Assembly (NCBI GenBank): GCA_937897215.1
Contig: CALCBQ010000191.1
Coordinates: 1-29,890, forward strand
Length of the DNA: 29,890 nt
Origin: an uncultured Clostridia bacterium
GTDB taxonomy: Bacteria; Bacillota; Clostridia; Oscillospirales; Acutalibacteraceae
Direction of reading: 5' to 3'
Under the pieces are notes generated by a model that did no database searches, was not told where the DNA came from, and worked only from the letters and a program-made list of their open reading frames with translations. Of the stretch, positions 14,871-22,972 are shown piece after piece. The position numbers and the translations under genes are program-made. Positions within the stretch are counted from its first letter, which is position 1, and the number at the start of each line of letters is the position of its first letter.

Positions 14871-15323
14871 TTATTTACTACCTCTGCGATAACCGTTGCT
14901 GCGAGTACCTCGTTTATTAGCATTCCGGTTTAAGTCGCTGAATTTGTCTTCACTCTGGGTTTTGAATTTTGCCATCATATCTTCAAAAGACATAGGAGTG
15001 TTCTGTTCTTCCGGAACGGCACCTTTCCAACCCTTGTTGTTATTTCTGTTATTGTTTCTCGGTTTTGCGGGTTTTGGTTTTTCAGGCTGTGGTAATGCCT
15101 TTTTAATTGAAAGACTTACTTTGCCTTTTTCGTTAATTTCAACTACTTTTACTTTGACTTTATCGCCCTCTGATAAATGCTCATTAATGTCATTTACATA
15201 TTCTGCGGCAACCTCAGAAATATGTACCATACCCGTTGTGCCGTTGTCAAGCTTCACAAAAGCACCAAAATTTGTTAACCCCGTAACCGTTCCTTCATAA
15301 ACGGTATCCATGTCAAGTTGCAT
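14871..15323 (-). CDS. S1 RNA-binding domain protein (YabR-like)
   Basis: 150 aa. Residues 1-75 are an S1/OB fold: VYEGTVTGLTNFGAFVKLDN, GMVHISEV, and VKVKVVEINEKGKVSLSIKK. The tail is basic, low complexity, with Pro/Lys, Asn/Arg repeats and a final GYRRGSK, likely disordered RNA-binding sequence. It follows divIC as yabR does in Bacillus subtilis. The role is probably RNA or ribosome association under stress, as for general stress protein 13, but is not proven. The C-terminus is longer than in typical YabR. Confidence 0.85.
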   Translation of the reverse strand: MQLDMDTVYEGTVTGLTNFGAFVKLDNGTTGMVHISEVAAEYVNDINEHLSEGDKVKVKVVEINEKGKVSLSIKKALPQPEKPKPAKPRNNNRNNNKGWKGAVPEEQNTPMSFEDMMAKFKTQSEDKFSDLNRNANKRGTRSNGYRRGSK

Positions 15324-15356
15324 AAAACTGCAAATCCCCCTATTAATCCTTAAAGA

Positions 15357-15671
15357 TTATGCACCCGGTGTAATGTCATAGAAAACTTTTTCATTAGGCA
15401 TTACAAAACCAAGTTTTTCGCGGGCGATTTGTTCCATATAGTCGCCCTTATCTTCATTGTCAACTATAGACTGAAGATAAGCGTTATTATCAAGAATTTG
15501 CTGATGCTCAATTTCAAGTTGTTCTTTGACTTTTTTGCGTTCGCGGATTTCAACTTGCAGACCGATTATAGTAATAATAAAGTAGCCCACAAGTAAGAAG
15601 AGTGCAAGGGTAAGAATGAAACTTTTTTTCTGTTTACGCTTTTTTGCATTTGCAGATTTTTTCTGTGCCAT
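15357..15671 (-). CDS. divIC: Septum formation initiator DivIC/FtsB
   Basis: 104 aa from ATG 15671 (GAGG 9 bases upstream); the in-frame ATG at 15695 lies in yabQ and lacks a ribosome site. A basic N-terminus (KKSANAKKRKQKKS) is followed by one membrane helix (about 23-43), a coiled coil (44-75), and the conserved C-terminal segment YMEQIAREKLGFVMPNEKVFYD. DivIC partners FtsL and DivIB in the division septum. Its place between yabQ and the S1 gene is the conserved Firmicutes order. It starts 4 bases after the yabQ stop. Confidence 0.9.
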   Translation of the reverse strand: MAQKKSANAKKRKQKKSFILTLALFLLVGYFIITIIGLQVEIRERKKVKEQLEIEHQQILDNNAYLQSIVDNEDKGDYMEQIAREKLGFVMPNEKVFYDITPGA

Positions 15672-15675
15672 AATA

Positions 15676-16230
15676 TTATTCCTCACTTTCTTCATTTTCG
15701 CGATTTACCGTATGTTGCTTTTTTACAAATAAATTATACAACAACCGCTTGTTTACTTTCAAGAGGAATTTTGATTTATTTTTAAGGTTTTTAGTGTTTT
15801 TTCTTTGTTTTGCAAACAATTTGCTAAATAAATTCCTTAATTTACCAAACATAAAAACAAAAGGAAAAGATATTATCTTAAAAATTCGCAGAAACAACTT
15901 TTTGAAAAAACCGATTATTCTTTCGCTGAATGAAAAAATAATTGCACCAAGAGAGAAATAATACACACAGAAACCAGCACCTGCACCGAGAAGCAGATAT
16001 ACACGGATTTCCCCCTCGTTTACGGTAAGGCAGAATAAAAATAAAGAGAAACACAGAAATATACAATAGAGAATGTCTGAAATGATTGTTGCGAGTTTGC
16101 CCTTACTTATAACTATTCGGATTATGCGGAACAAATCATAAAAAATCCCCATAATAAAGCCAAAGCCGAGAGAAAGCAGAAATCCGCGGGTTTGCGAAGC
16201 AAGACTGAGTCCGTAAAGATAATCTGTCAT
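15676..16230 (-). CDS. yabQ: Spore cortex protein YabQ
   Basis: 184 aa with four to five membrane helices in residues 1-125 and a basic, Lys/Asn-rich tail. The segment GFGFIMGIFYDLFRIIR is the YabQ signature. In B. subtilis YabQ sits in the outer forespore membrane and is needed for cortex formation. Its ATG overlaps the yabP stop by four bases (ATGA). Together with yabP it indicates that the organism is, or recently was, a spore former. Confidence 0.88.
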   Translation of the reverse strand: MTDYLYGLSLASQTRGFLLSLGFGFIMGIFYDLFRIIRIVISKGKLATIISDILYCIFLCFSLFLFCLTVNEGEIRVYLLLGAGAGFCVYYFSLGAIIFSFSERIIGFFKKLFLRIFKIISFPFVFMFGKLRNLFSKLFAKQRKNTKNLKNKSKFLLKVNKRLLYNLFVKKQHTVNRENEESEE

Positions 16231-16508
16231 CTGAGTACCTTTGCAAAAAATCCCTGTGCTTTAGGGCGCACATCGGTATATGTAAGAGAAGAAATCTCGC
16301 CGTCAACCATCAATTCACTTTGTTCAAGATTAAGCCGTGTTATGTGAAGATTCCAACCACGGATTGTAAGCTCTCCTGAATCAGTAATTGCGATAATTGT
16401 CTGCTCGTCAAAAGAGTCAATGTCAGTAACGCCCGAAACGGAAAGTTTTTTGCGGTCCTCCATAATAATATTGTGTGGTAACTTGTGAATGCTTTTTTCA
16501 TCTGTCAT
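16227..16508 (-). CDS. yabP: Sporulation protein YabP
   Basis: 93 aa from ATG 16508, after AAGGAGG at 16518-16524; upstream codons in frame overlap the promoter. The sequence HNIIMEDRKKLSVSGVTDIDSFDEQTIIAITDSGELTIRGWNL belongs to the YabP/YqfC family (small beta-rich proteins with the SVSGV...FD pattern), here cited only in part. YabP is a sigma-E-controlled mother-cell protein linked to coat and cortex assembly. It is first in an operon yabP-yabQ-divIC-S1. Confidence 0.9.
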   Translation of the reverse strand: MTDEKSIHKLPHNIIMEDRKKLSVSGVTDIDSFDEQTIIAITDSGELTIRGWNLHITRLNLEQSELMVDGEISSLTYTDVRPKAQGFFAKVLR

Positions 16509-16532
16509 AGGTATAAACCTCCTTTTACTTAA

Positions 16533-16561
16533 ATTGTATGAGTAAAAGGACAAAGGTATGA
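16533..16561 (-). promoter_or_regulatory. Probable sigma-E promoter of yabP
   Basis: On the minus strand TCATACC (16561-16555), 14-base spacer, CATACAAT (16540-16533). The sigma-E consensus is KMATATT-N13..15-CATACAHT: the -10 is perfect and the -35 agrees at five of seven. A perfect 10-bp inverted repeat (16520-16529 with 16541-16550) brackets the -10. Confidence 0.7.
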
Positions 16562-16565
16562 CAAT

Positions 16566-16598
16566 ATAAAAAACAGCGTGGTTATTTCCACGCCGTTT
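16566..16598 (-). terminator. Terminator of the pot operon
   Basis: On the minus strand AAACGGCGTGG pairs with CCACGCTGTTT (one mismatch; 16571-16598), followed by a T-run. It begins at the potD stop and isolates pot from yabP. Confidence 0.8.
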
Positions 16599-16599
16599 C

Positions 16600-17817
16600 T
16601 TATACATTATAATATTTTTTCATTCTGTTCTTTTTGAGAATGTGGGCGATTATGATTACCACCACAACTGCTATTACTGAAAAGAATGCAGTGTAAAGCC
16701 CCTTTGTATCATTTTCGCCTTTGACTTTCATCCAAAGGTTATTCATATACTGTAAGGTGTCAGTTGGAAGATTGTGAAATTCCTGAGTATTTTTAAGGCT
16801 CTCAGGGTATACCGCCGAACTTTCTGCAAGAGAGTAATCTTCATTCTCTAAAACTGCTTTATTAGGTGTTGCATAGTAAATATATTCTGCATTTGCAAGT
16901 GCGATTTCCGGCTCTAACATAAAGTTAATAAACGCCTCTGCACCTTTTTTATTCTGTGATGCGCTTGGAATACACATAGCATCATAGAAGGTGTTTACGC
17001 CTTCTTCAGGGAACGCAAATGCCAAATCGGGATTGTTTTCTGCCATTAATTCGTAATCCCCTGCATAGTAAGTAGCAAAAGCGTATTCGCCACTTTCCAT
17101 TTTAATGAAAACTTCATCCATTACATATTCAGGCTTTACTTTCTGACGTTGTTCTGAAAGAAGTGCAGCAGCAGCATCCCAATCATCTTTTTTAGTTGTA
17201 TTTATGCTTTGCCCCAAGGCAAACTGTGCAATCGCAAAAGCATCACGAGGGTTATTGAACATCAAAATTTTGCCTTTATACTGTTCATCCCAAAGTACTT
17301 TCCAACTTGTAGGTGCTTCTTTAACATATTTTGTATTGTAGATAAGAATTGTTGTACCTACATTATAAATAACACCGTAATCGCTTATTCCGTTTTCTAC
17401 AAGATGCCCGTATTTATCCTTATCAAAATACTTGTCGTAGTTTGGAATATTATTATAATCAAGTGGTAAAAGCATATCTTCTGAAATAAGGCGCTCAACC
17501 ATATAGTCAGATGGAATAATAATATCGTAACTTACTCCGCCACCTGAAAGTTTTGAATACATATTTTCATTTGACTCGAATGTTGTGTAGTTTACATCAC
17601 ACCCTGTAAGGCGTTCAAATTCTGAAACTACATCAATTTCTTCGTCGTCAATATATTCGCCCCAGTTATACACATTAAGGACCGTGCCTTGAAGACCGAG
17701 GTTTTTATAATATTCAATAGTTTCTTTTGAGAAAAGTTCGTCTTCTGCATAAACAGGAAGAACGAAAACTGAAAGCACAACAATCAGTGCGATTACTAAA
17801 GAGAGTAGTTTTTTCAT
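16600..17817 (-). CDS. potD: Spermidine/putrescine-binding protein PotD, membrane-anchored
   Basis: 405 aa, longer than the usual 350. Residues 1-24 are a signal peptide ending PVYA; there is no lipobox cysteine. Periplasmic-binding-protein fold with VLNVYNWGEYID near 47-58, PSDYMVERL and YYAGDYELM, as in PotD/PotF. Unusually, residues about 376-396 form a C-terminal membrane helix followed by KKNRMKKYYNV. The protein seems to be tethered by this helix rather than by lipid. It overlaps potC by 4 bases and is last in potABCD. It should deliver polyamines to PotBC outside the membrane. Confidence 0.92.
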   Translation of the reverse strand: MKKLLSLVIALIVVLSVFVLPVYAEDELFSKETIEYYKNLGLQGTVLNVYNWGEYIDDEEIDVVSEFERLTGCDVNYTTFESNENMYSKLSGGGVSYDIIIPSDYMVERLISEDMLLPLDYNNIPNYDKYFDKDKYGHLVENGISDYGVIYNVGTTILIYNTKYVKEAPTSWKVLWDEQYKGKILMFNNPRDAFAIAQFALGQSINTTKKDDWDAAAALLSEQRQKVKPEYVMDEVFIKMESGEYAFATYYAGDYELMAENNPDLAFAFPEEGVNTFYDAMCIPSASQNKKGAEAFINFMLEPEIALANAEYIYYATPNKAVLENEDYSLAESSAVYPESLKNTQEFHNLPTDTLQYMNNLWMKVKGENDTKGLYTAFFSVIAVVVVIIIAHILKKNRMKKYYNV

Positions 17818-18644
17818 TCGTTACCCTCCTTTTGCTTCTTTCTCTGTTTTTTATCAGAGCGAGATTGTGCCACATTCATAAGAATTAAAAGCACAAACAT
17901 TGCACCGAAAATAAGAGTTGAAAGTGCATACATATCAGGCTTTACGCGTTTCTTTGTCATTGAGAAAATGTGAATAGGTAAGGTCTGAAAATCAGGTCCG
18001 TTTGTAAAGTAACTGATTATGAAATCGTCAAGGGACAATGTAAACGCCATAATTGCACCCGATATAATACCCGGAAGAATTGCAGGAAAAACAACTTTGA
18101 AAAATGCTTTTACAGGATGGCAACCTAAATCCTGTGCCGCTTCAAAAATTCTGTTATCGGTCTGACGAAGTTTCGGCAGAATTGACAGAATTACATAAGG
18201 CAACTGGAATGTTACATGGGCAATAAGAATTGTGCCAAATCCAAGAACGTCCTTTTTGCTGAGTAATGTACCTGCGAAAACGAACAAAAGCATCATTGAA
18301 ATACCCGTTACGATTTCAGGGTTCATCATAGGAATATTTGTAACTGTCATAACTGATGACTTTACAAATTTGTTTCGCATTGAGTTAATTCCCACGCTTG
18401 CAAGAGTGCCGAGTACAGTTGCTATTGCAGCAGAGATTACTGCCAACACAACGGTATTTTTAAGGGCATCCATAGTTGCTTTGTCGTGGAAAAGTTTTTC
18501 ATACCATTGAAGTGAAAATCCTTCAAAAATATATGTGCTTTCTGTTCCGTTGAACGAGAACACCATCATTACAACCATTGGTGCATAAAGGAACACGAAA
18601 ACAAGTGCTAAATAAATTTTAGATGCTACGGAAGTTTTTGTCAT
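17814..18644 (-). CDS. potC: Spermidine/putrescine ABC transporter permease PotC
   Basis: 276 aa with six membrane helices. The ABC-permease EAA loop EAAQDLGCHPVKAFFKVVFP lies near 165-185, and FSLQWYEKLF near 42-51 is typical of PotC. It pairs with PotB to form the channel. Overlaps of 4 bases with potB and potD show tight translational coupling. The C-terminal tail is unusually basic. Confidence 0.94.
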   Translation of the reverse strand: MTKTSVASKIYLALVFVFLYAPMVVMMVFSFNGTESTYIFEGFSLQWYEKLFHDKATMDALKNTVVLAVISAAIATVLGTLASVGINSMRNKFVKSSVMTVTNIPMMNPEIVTGISMMLLFVFAGTLLSKKDVLGFGTILIAHVTFQLPYVILSILPKLRQTDNRIFEAAQDLGCHPVKAFFKVVFPAILPGIISGAIMAFTLSLDDFIISYFTNGPDFQTLPIHIFSMTKKRVKPDMYALSTLIFGAMFVLLILMNVAQSRSDKKQRKKQKEGNE

Positions 18645-19468
18645 ATAAGCACACCTCCGTCATCATCACTGTCAGTAAAGTAATTAAGTACGCCAAGACA
18701 GATTAAAATCATAACCATAAGCACTAATGAAAGTGCCGCACCAAGATTATAATTATATGCAGTCTGGAACTGACCTTCAATAACGTCGCCGATAAGTGTA
18801 ATCTGACCGCCACCAAGTTTTTGAGTAATATAGAATGTACTTACACTTGGCACAAATACCATAGTTACACCACTTGCAATACCGGGCACTGACAATGGGA
18901 AAATAACCTTGCGAAGACAGTAAAATTTGTTACAACCCAAATCCTGTGCTGCTTCAACAAGAGAAGTGTCCATTTTAGAAAGTGCAGTATATAAAGGCAG
19001 AATCATATAAGGTAAGAAGTTGTAAACCATACCTAAAATAACCGCTCCGCCTGTGTTGAGCATTTGCAGTGGCTCAATACCGAACAGTCCTAAAAATCTG
19101 TTTATTACACCTGATTCGCCTAAAATTGTAATCCATGAATAAGTACGGATTAAGAAGCTCATCCACATAGGCAACATTACAAGCATTGTTGCAACACTTT
19201 GGAATGATGCCTTTGTCTGTGCAAGAAAATAGGCAAATGGATAAGCAATCAAAAGACAGATTACCGTTGCAACTGCACCGTAACTGATTGACAGAATAAA
19301 GGTGTTTGTGTAGTCCCCAATCTGCGCAATATTGTTGGTAGTAAAGTTGCCGTTTGCATCTGTGAAAGCGTAATAAATAACCATTATGAGCGGTGCTACT
19401 ATAAATAACACCGACCAGAGCATATAAGGTGCATTAAGCATCTTCTGAAGGAATGAGGACTTTTTCAT
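18641..19468 (-). CDS. potB: Spermidine/putrescine ABC transporter permease PotB
   Basis: 275 aa, six membrane helices, with EAAQDLGCNKFYCLRKVIFP as the EAA coupling loop that docks on PotA. The first helix region APYMLWSVLFIVAPLIMVIY and RTYSWITILG are typical of PotB. The ATG overlaps the potA stop by one base (TAATG). Complete and normal in length. Confidence 0.94.
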   Translation of the reverse strand: MKKSSFLQKMLNAPYMLWSVLFIVAPLIMVIYYAFTDANGNFTTNNIAQIGDYTNTFILSISYGAVATVICLLIAYPFAYFLAQTKASFQSVATMLVMLPMWMSFLIRTYSWITILGESGVINRFLGLFGIEPLQMLNTGGAVILGMVYNFLPYMILPLYTALSKMDTSLVEAAQDLGCNKFYCLRKVIFPLSVPGIASGVTMVFVPSVSTFYITQKLGGGQITLIGDVIEGQFQTAYNYNLGAALSLVLMVMILICLGVLNYFTDSDDDGGVLI

Positions 19469-20586
19469 TATTCCTCCTCCACCTGAGAAAGCTCGTCAAA
19501 TTCATCACTGAATGAACTATAGTCGCCATAAAGACCTGAATACTGTGATTTTTTCATAATGTGCATTTCGTCAGGGTCAATAGAAATGCCGATAACATCG
19601 CCCACTTCACTTTTTTCAGTAGTCTGAATCATCCACTTAAAGTTGTCAATGTCAACAATAATTTCGTAGTGAACACCTTTGAATGTTACTGATGTAACTG
19701 TACCCCGTAACATACCCTTTTCAGGTGCTACAACATCAATATCTTCAGGACGGATAACCACGTCAACGGGCTCGTTATGTTTAAAACCCTTGTCAACGCA
19801 TTGGAATTTAATTCCGTTAAATTCAACTGTGAAGTCCTCTTTCATAATACCATCAAGAATATTACTTTCGCCGATAAAGTCTGCAACAAAGGCATTTTTA
19901 GGCTCGTTGTAAATATCAAGTGGAGTACCAATTTGCTGGATTTCGCCGCCGTTCATAACAACAACTGTATCAGACATTGAAAGTGCTTCTTCTTGGTCGT
20001 GAGTAACATATATAAAAGTAATGCCCAATTTCTGCTGAATGTTTTTAAGTTCAATCTGCATATCTTTACGAAGCTTAAGGTCAAGAGCACCTAACGGCTC
20101 GTCAAGAAGCACAACTCGAGGATTCACTGCCAAAGCGCGTGCAATAGCAACTCGTTGTTGCTGACCACCTGAAAGTGAGTCAATACGACGAGGACCAAAA
20201 CCTTTAAGATTGACAAGAGTGAGCATTTCGCTAACTTTTTCTTTTATTGCATCTTCTTTCCACTTTTTAAGGCGGAGTCCGAAAGCAATATTTTCATAAA
20301 CATTCAAATGCGGAAATAAGGCATAACGCTGAAAAATGGTGTTAACCTGACGTTTATAAGCAGGCACACCATTGATATTTTTTCCTTCGAAAATAACATC
20401 GCCACTATCCTGCTGTAAGAAACCTGCGATAATACGCAAGGTTGTTGTTTTACCACAGCCCGAAGGACCGAGCAAGGTAATAAACTCACCGTCACGGATA
20501 TAAAGGTTAATGTTATTGAGTATTTTTTGATTGTCAAAGCTGACGCTTATGTTTTTGAGGTCAATAATAACTGGATTGTTTTTCAA
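19468..20586 (-). CDS. potA: Polyamine ABC transporter ATPase PotA
   Basis: 372 aa from TTG 20586, with AAAGGGG at normal spacing. Walker A GPSGCGKT is at 40-47, Q-loop TIFQRYALFPHL, signature LSGGQ at 138-142, Walker B VVLLDEP near 159-165, and H-loop YVTHDQEEAL. The C-terminal 130 residues hold the TOBE/regulatory domain typical of PotA (RPEDIDVV, HYEIIVD). It powers uptake of spermidine or putrescine through PotBC. It is first in the operon and follows a consensus promoter at 20672-20700. The acidic C-terminus (DELSQVEEE) is an extension. Confidence 0.95.
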   Translation of the reverse strand: MKNNPVIIDLKNISVSFDNQKILNNINLYIRDGEFITLLGPSGCGKTTTLRIIAGFLQQDSGDVIFEGKNINGVPAYKRQVNTIFQRYALFPHLNVYENIAFGLRLKKWKEDAIKEKVSEMLTLVNLKGFGPRRIDSLSGGQQQRVAIARALAVNPRVVLLDEPLGALDLKLRKDMQIELKNIQQKLGITFIYVTHDQEEALSMSDTVVVMNGGEIQQIGTPLDIYNEPKNAFVADFIGESNILDGIMKEDFTVEFNGIKFQCVDKGFKHNEPVDVVIRPEDIDVVAPEKGMLRGTVTSVTFKGVHYEIIVDIDNFKWMIQTTEKSEVGDVIGISIDPDEMHIMKKSQYSGLYGDYSSFSDEFDELSQVEEE

Positions 20587-20671
20587 TTATGCAGCCCCTT
20601 TCCAACCGATAGATATAGTTGGGATTTGACGATTTAACCGTAAACCGCCCCACCCTAATTGGTATGAGATA

Positions 20672-20700
20672 ACTATAAATAAAATTTCGCAAAAAGTCAA
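20672..20700 (-). promoter_or_regulatory. Sigma-A promoter of potABCD
   Basis: On the minus strand TTGACT (20700-20695), 17-base spacer, TATAGT (20677-20672). An 80-base leader follows, with a CCAAC/GTTGG stem just before the ribosome site. I do not recognise a riboswitch class in it. Confidence 0.75.
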
Positions 20701-20727
20701 TAATTTTGACAAATTTCTTTAATATTT

Positions 20728-21486
20728 TTAACCGATAATTTTTGCTAATTTGTCAGGATTTCTTGTTGTGATATTATCAGGACCAAAAGAGAGAATTTTA
20801 TACATATTATATTCGCTGTCAACTGTCCAGATTGATACTAAAAGTCCGTTTTCGTGGAAAATGTCAACTAATTCTTTTGATGCACTTTTATAATTAAAGT
20901 TTATGCCGACAGCCCCTGCATTTTTCACTTTTTCTACAAGAGAAAGCAGATAATCTTTATCAGTATTCTTTGATTTTTCTACATCAACATTGAGATAGTA
21001 TTTTATTTCAGGACTATTCTTTTTTACTGCGTCAACAAACTCGTCTTTAACACCTGTATAAAAAATTCTGTCAGAAACATTGTTATCTTTTGCTGATGGG
21101 TACACTTTTTCAAGAGCATCAACAGTTTTTATATCAACATTCGCTTTTGCATCTTTGAACATACGAAGGTATGCGAAGGCTTCGTCTAAAGTTACTTCGC
21201 CACCTTTTGGCTCATCGTGAGCGAGTACAGGCGCACCATTTTCTGTGAAATACAAATCAAATTCAACAATCTGCGCGCCGTTTTCAATGCCCATTTTAAT
21301 AGACTCAAGTGAATTTTCTGCAGTTCCCATACACCCTGTATGTGCAGTAATTGTAAATCCTTTGGGGAGATTCAGTTCTGTATTTTTGTATTCATTTAGT
21401 TTCATTGTTCTCACCCCAAAGAATATTGCAATTGATACAGCTGCAAGTGATAAAAGTATGGAGATTGGTATTATTAGTTTTTTCAT
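20728..21486 (-). CDS. Divergent membrane-anchored GDPD-family protein
   Basis: 252 aa from ATG 21486 (AGAGG upstream); the frame is open to 21552 without a better start. Residues 4-24 are a membrane anchor. The glycerophosphodiester phosphodiesterase fold is visible: TAENSLESIKMGIENGAQIV, Glu76/Asp78 in EFDLYFTENG, His90-Asp91, and WTVD near the end. The catalytic HR pair is changed to His49-Thr50 (AHTGCMGT in place of the usual AHRG). GDPDs hydrolyse glycerophosphodiesters to glycerol-3-phosphate and an alcohol. With the arginine absent, activity may be altered, or this is a distinct subfamily. It lies upstream of pot on the same strand but probably in its own unit. Confidence 0.82.
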   Translation of the reverse strand: MKKLIIPISILLSLAAVSIAIFFGVRTMKLNEYKNTELNLPKGFTITAHTGCMGTAENSLESIKMGIENGAQIVEFDLYFTENGAPVLAHDEPKGGEVTLDEAFAYLRMFKDAKANVDIKTVDALEKVYPSAKDNNVSDRIFYTGVKDEFVDAVKKNSPEIKYYLNVDVEKSKNTDKDYLLSLVEKVKNAGAVGINFNYKSASKELVDIFHENGLLVSIWTVDSEYNMYKILSFGPDNITTRNPDKLAKIIG

Positions 21487-21575
21487 TTTAAAACCTCTAT
21501 CTTGCTTTCCCTTTGATAAAGGGCGCTTTAATTGTTTATATTTTAATCTCAATTTTCATATAAATCAAGTTTTTA

Positions 21576-21604
21576 TTGATTTATTTTGGTGGTAAGTATA
21601 TAAT
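21576..21604 (+). promoter_or_regulatory. Promoter of the cobalamin-controlled operon
   Basis: TTGATT (21576-21581), 17-base spacer, TATAAT (21599-21604). It places the transcription start at about 21611, directly before the riboswitch. Confidence 0.75.
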
Positions 21605-21611
21605 TGTTTTG

Positions 21612-21815
21612 ATATAGGTTAAGAATGTCGGGGAATCAGGTGCGAATCCTGAACGAGTCCGTCGCCGTAAGCAGAAAGTGGATTTCATACTCTTTGCCAC
21701 AAGAGTAAAGTCATTGGATTAATCTCCGAGAAGACGAAATCTGCGTTGAATCTGCAAAGTCGGAATACCCGGTTCTGAGTTATTGATGTCGCGTAAACCG
21801 ATATATCAATAAGCC
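21612..21815 (+). ncRNA. Cobalamin riboswitch
   Basis: Core elements of the B12 aptamer are recognisable in order: GGGGAATCAGGTGCGAATCC (21630-21649) with CTGAACG, a CCGTCGCCGTAAGC segment, GCCACAAGAG, and the 3' conserved AGTCGGAATACCCGG (21758-21772). A perfect 8-bp stem (21780-21787 with 21805-21812) follows and has no T-run, so control may be translational through the ribosome site at 21838. This fills most of the 365-base gap between the divergent genes. The class is sure, exact ends are approximate. Confidence 0.88.
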
Positions 21816-21852
21816 GTGTATCACAAAATCAAATATTAAGGAGATTACAGGT

Positions 21853-22293
21853 ATGAAAAATGTAATGAAATCAAAAGTAGTACTGTCAATTCTCGCGTTG
21901 GTGCTTATTGTGGCTATGGCACTTACTTTCTCAGCGTGTGGAAACAATGATAGTGACACAAACACAACAACCACTACACAGGCTAGTGGCGAAGCAAAGA
22001 AGGAATTAACCTTCGTTTTCAAGGTAGTTGACCTTGACGGAAGTGAAAAATCCTTCGACATCACAACAGACGCCAAAACAGTTGGCGAGGCTCTTGTAAA
22101 CGAAAAGCTTATTTCGGGCACAGATAGCGAATACGGTCTTATGGTTGATACCGTTAATGGCATCAAGTATGACTACACCGCTGACGGTGCATATTGGGCG
22201 TTTTATGTTAATGGCGAATACGCTATGAGCGGTGTTGACACGACAGAAATCGACGAAACCGCTGTATATTCATTTGTAGCAACAAAGGCATAA
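21853..22293 (+). CDS. DUF4430 (transcobalamin-like) lipoprotein
   Basis: 146 aa with AAGGAG. Signal peptide with lipobox FSAC at about 26-29, then a Thr/Ser-rich linker, then a DUF4430 domain (about 50-146) with TVGEALVNEKLI, GIKYDYTADGAYWAFYVNGE and SGVDTTEIDETAVYSF. This domain resembles the C-terminal domain of animal transcobalamin and intrinsic factor. It lies behind a cobalamin riboswitch and 1 base before an ECF S component, so it probably captures cobalamin or another corrinoid at the cell surface and hands it to the transporter. Binding is inferred from context and family. Confidence 0.85.
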   Translation: MKNVMKSKVVLSILALVLIVAMALTFSACGNNDSDTNTTTTTQASGEAKKELTFVFKVVDLDGSEKSFDITTDAKTVGEALVNEKLISGTDSEYGLMVDTVNGIKYDYTADGAYWAFYVNGEYAMSGVDTTEIDETAVYSFVATKA

Positions 22294-22294
22294 T

Positions 22295-22813
22295 ATGAGA
22301 AGTGAAAAGTATAAAAAGCTGGTTGATATTATAGTGTTCACTATGCTGGGCGTTATAATGTTGCTTTCTAAACTCTTAATGGAAGCACTACCAAACTGGC
22401 ATTTGCTTGGCACACTAATTGTTGCATATACAATAGTTTATCGCAAAGACGCTTTAAAGCCTATTTACATATTTGTATTACTTTCAGGTATTGTTTATGG
22501 CTTTGGTGTGTGGTGGATACCGTATTTATATATATGGACTATTCTTTGGGGTATGGTAATGCTTTTACCAAAGAATATGAAACCTACTGTTGCAGTACCC
22601 GTTTATATGATTGTTTCGGGACTTTTCGGACTTTTATATGGCACACTTTACGCCCCTGCACAAGCGCTTTTATTCGGGCTTGACTTTAAGGGAATGATTG
22701 CTTGGATTGTTGCGGGATTTTCATTTGATGTTATGCATTGTATAGGTAATGTGGTGTTGGGAACATTGATTTTACCGATTGCCACAGCACTGCGAAAATT
22801 TCATAAGTATTAA
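22295..22813 (+). CDS. ECF transporter S component, probable cobalamin/corrinoid specificity
   Basis: 172 aa, five to six membrane helices, starting 1 base after the lipoprotein stop. Length, GTLIVAYTIVYRKDALKPIY and the small-residue-rich helix 1 (MLGVIMLLSKLLMEALPNWH) are typical of ECF substrate-binding S components, which use shared EcfA/A'/T subunits encoded elsewhere. Control by a cobalamin riboswitch makes B12 or a precursor the likely substrate. A CbrT-like role is possible but I cannot assign the subfamily. A terminator at 22820 closes the operon. Confidence 0.82.
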   Translation: MRSEKYKKLVDIIVFTMLGVIMLLSKLLMEALPNWHLLGTLIVAYTIVYRKDALKPIYIFVLLSGIVYGFGVWWIPYLYIWTILWGMVMLLPKNMKPTVAVPVYMIVSGLFGLLYGTLYAPAQALLFGLDFKGMIAWIVAGFSFDVMHCIGNVVLGTLILPIATALRKFHKY

Positions 22814-22819
22814 AAAATG

Positions 22820-22856
22820 ACCGATTGGGAAAACTTTCTCAATCGGTTAATTTTTT
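22820..22856 (+). terminator. Terminator of the cobalamin operon
   Basis: ACCGATTGGG (22820-22829) pairs with CTCAATCGGT (22838-22847) with one G-T pair, and an inner GAAA/TTTC extends it; a T-run follows. Confidence 0.8.
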
Positions 22857-22972
22857 GCATTCTGTTCGACAAACTCCAATTTGTTAAAACTATTGATTTT
22901 AGTCTCGATTCTACTGACGGTAGGATGACTTTTAGGGTTTTTTATGATATTTTATTATCAGGAGGGAGTGCT

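Noticed and set aside
20587..20664. Riboswitch in the potA leader
   Set aside because: Only a short stem before the ribosome site; no conserved core of a known class, including guanidine types, was recognised.
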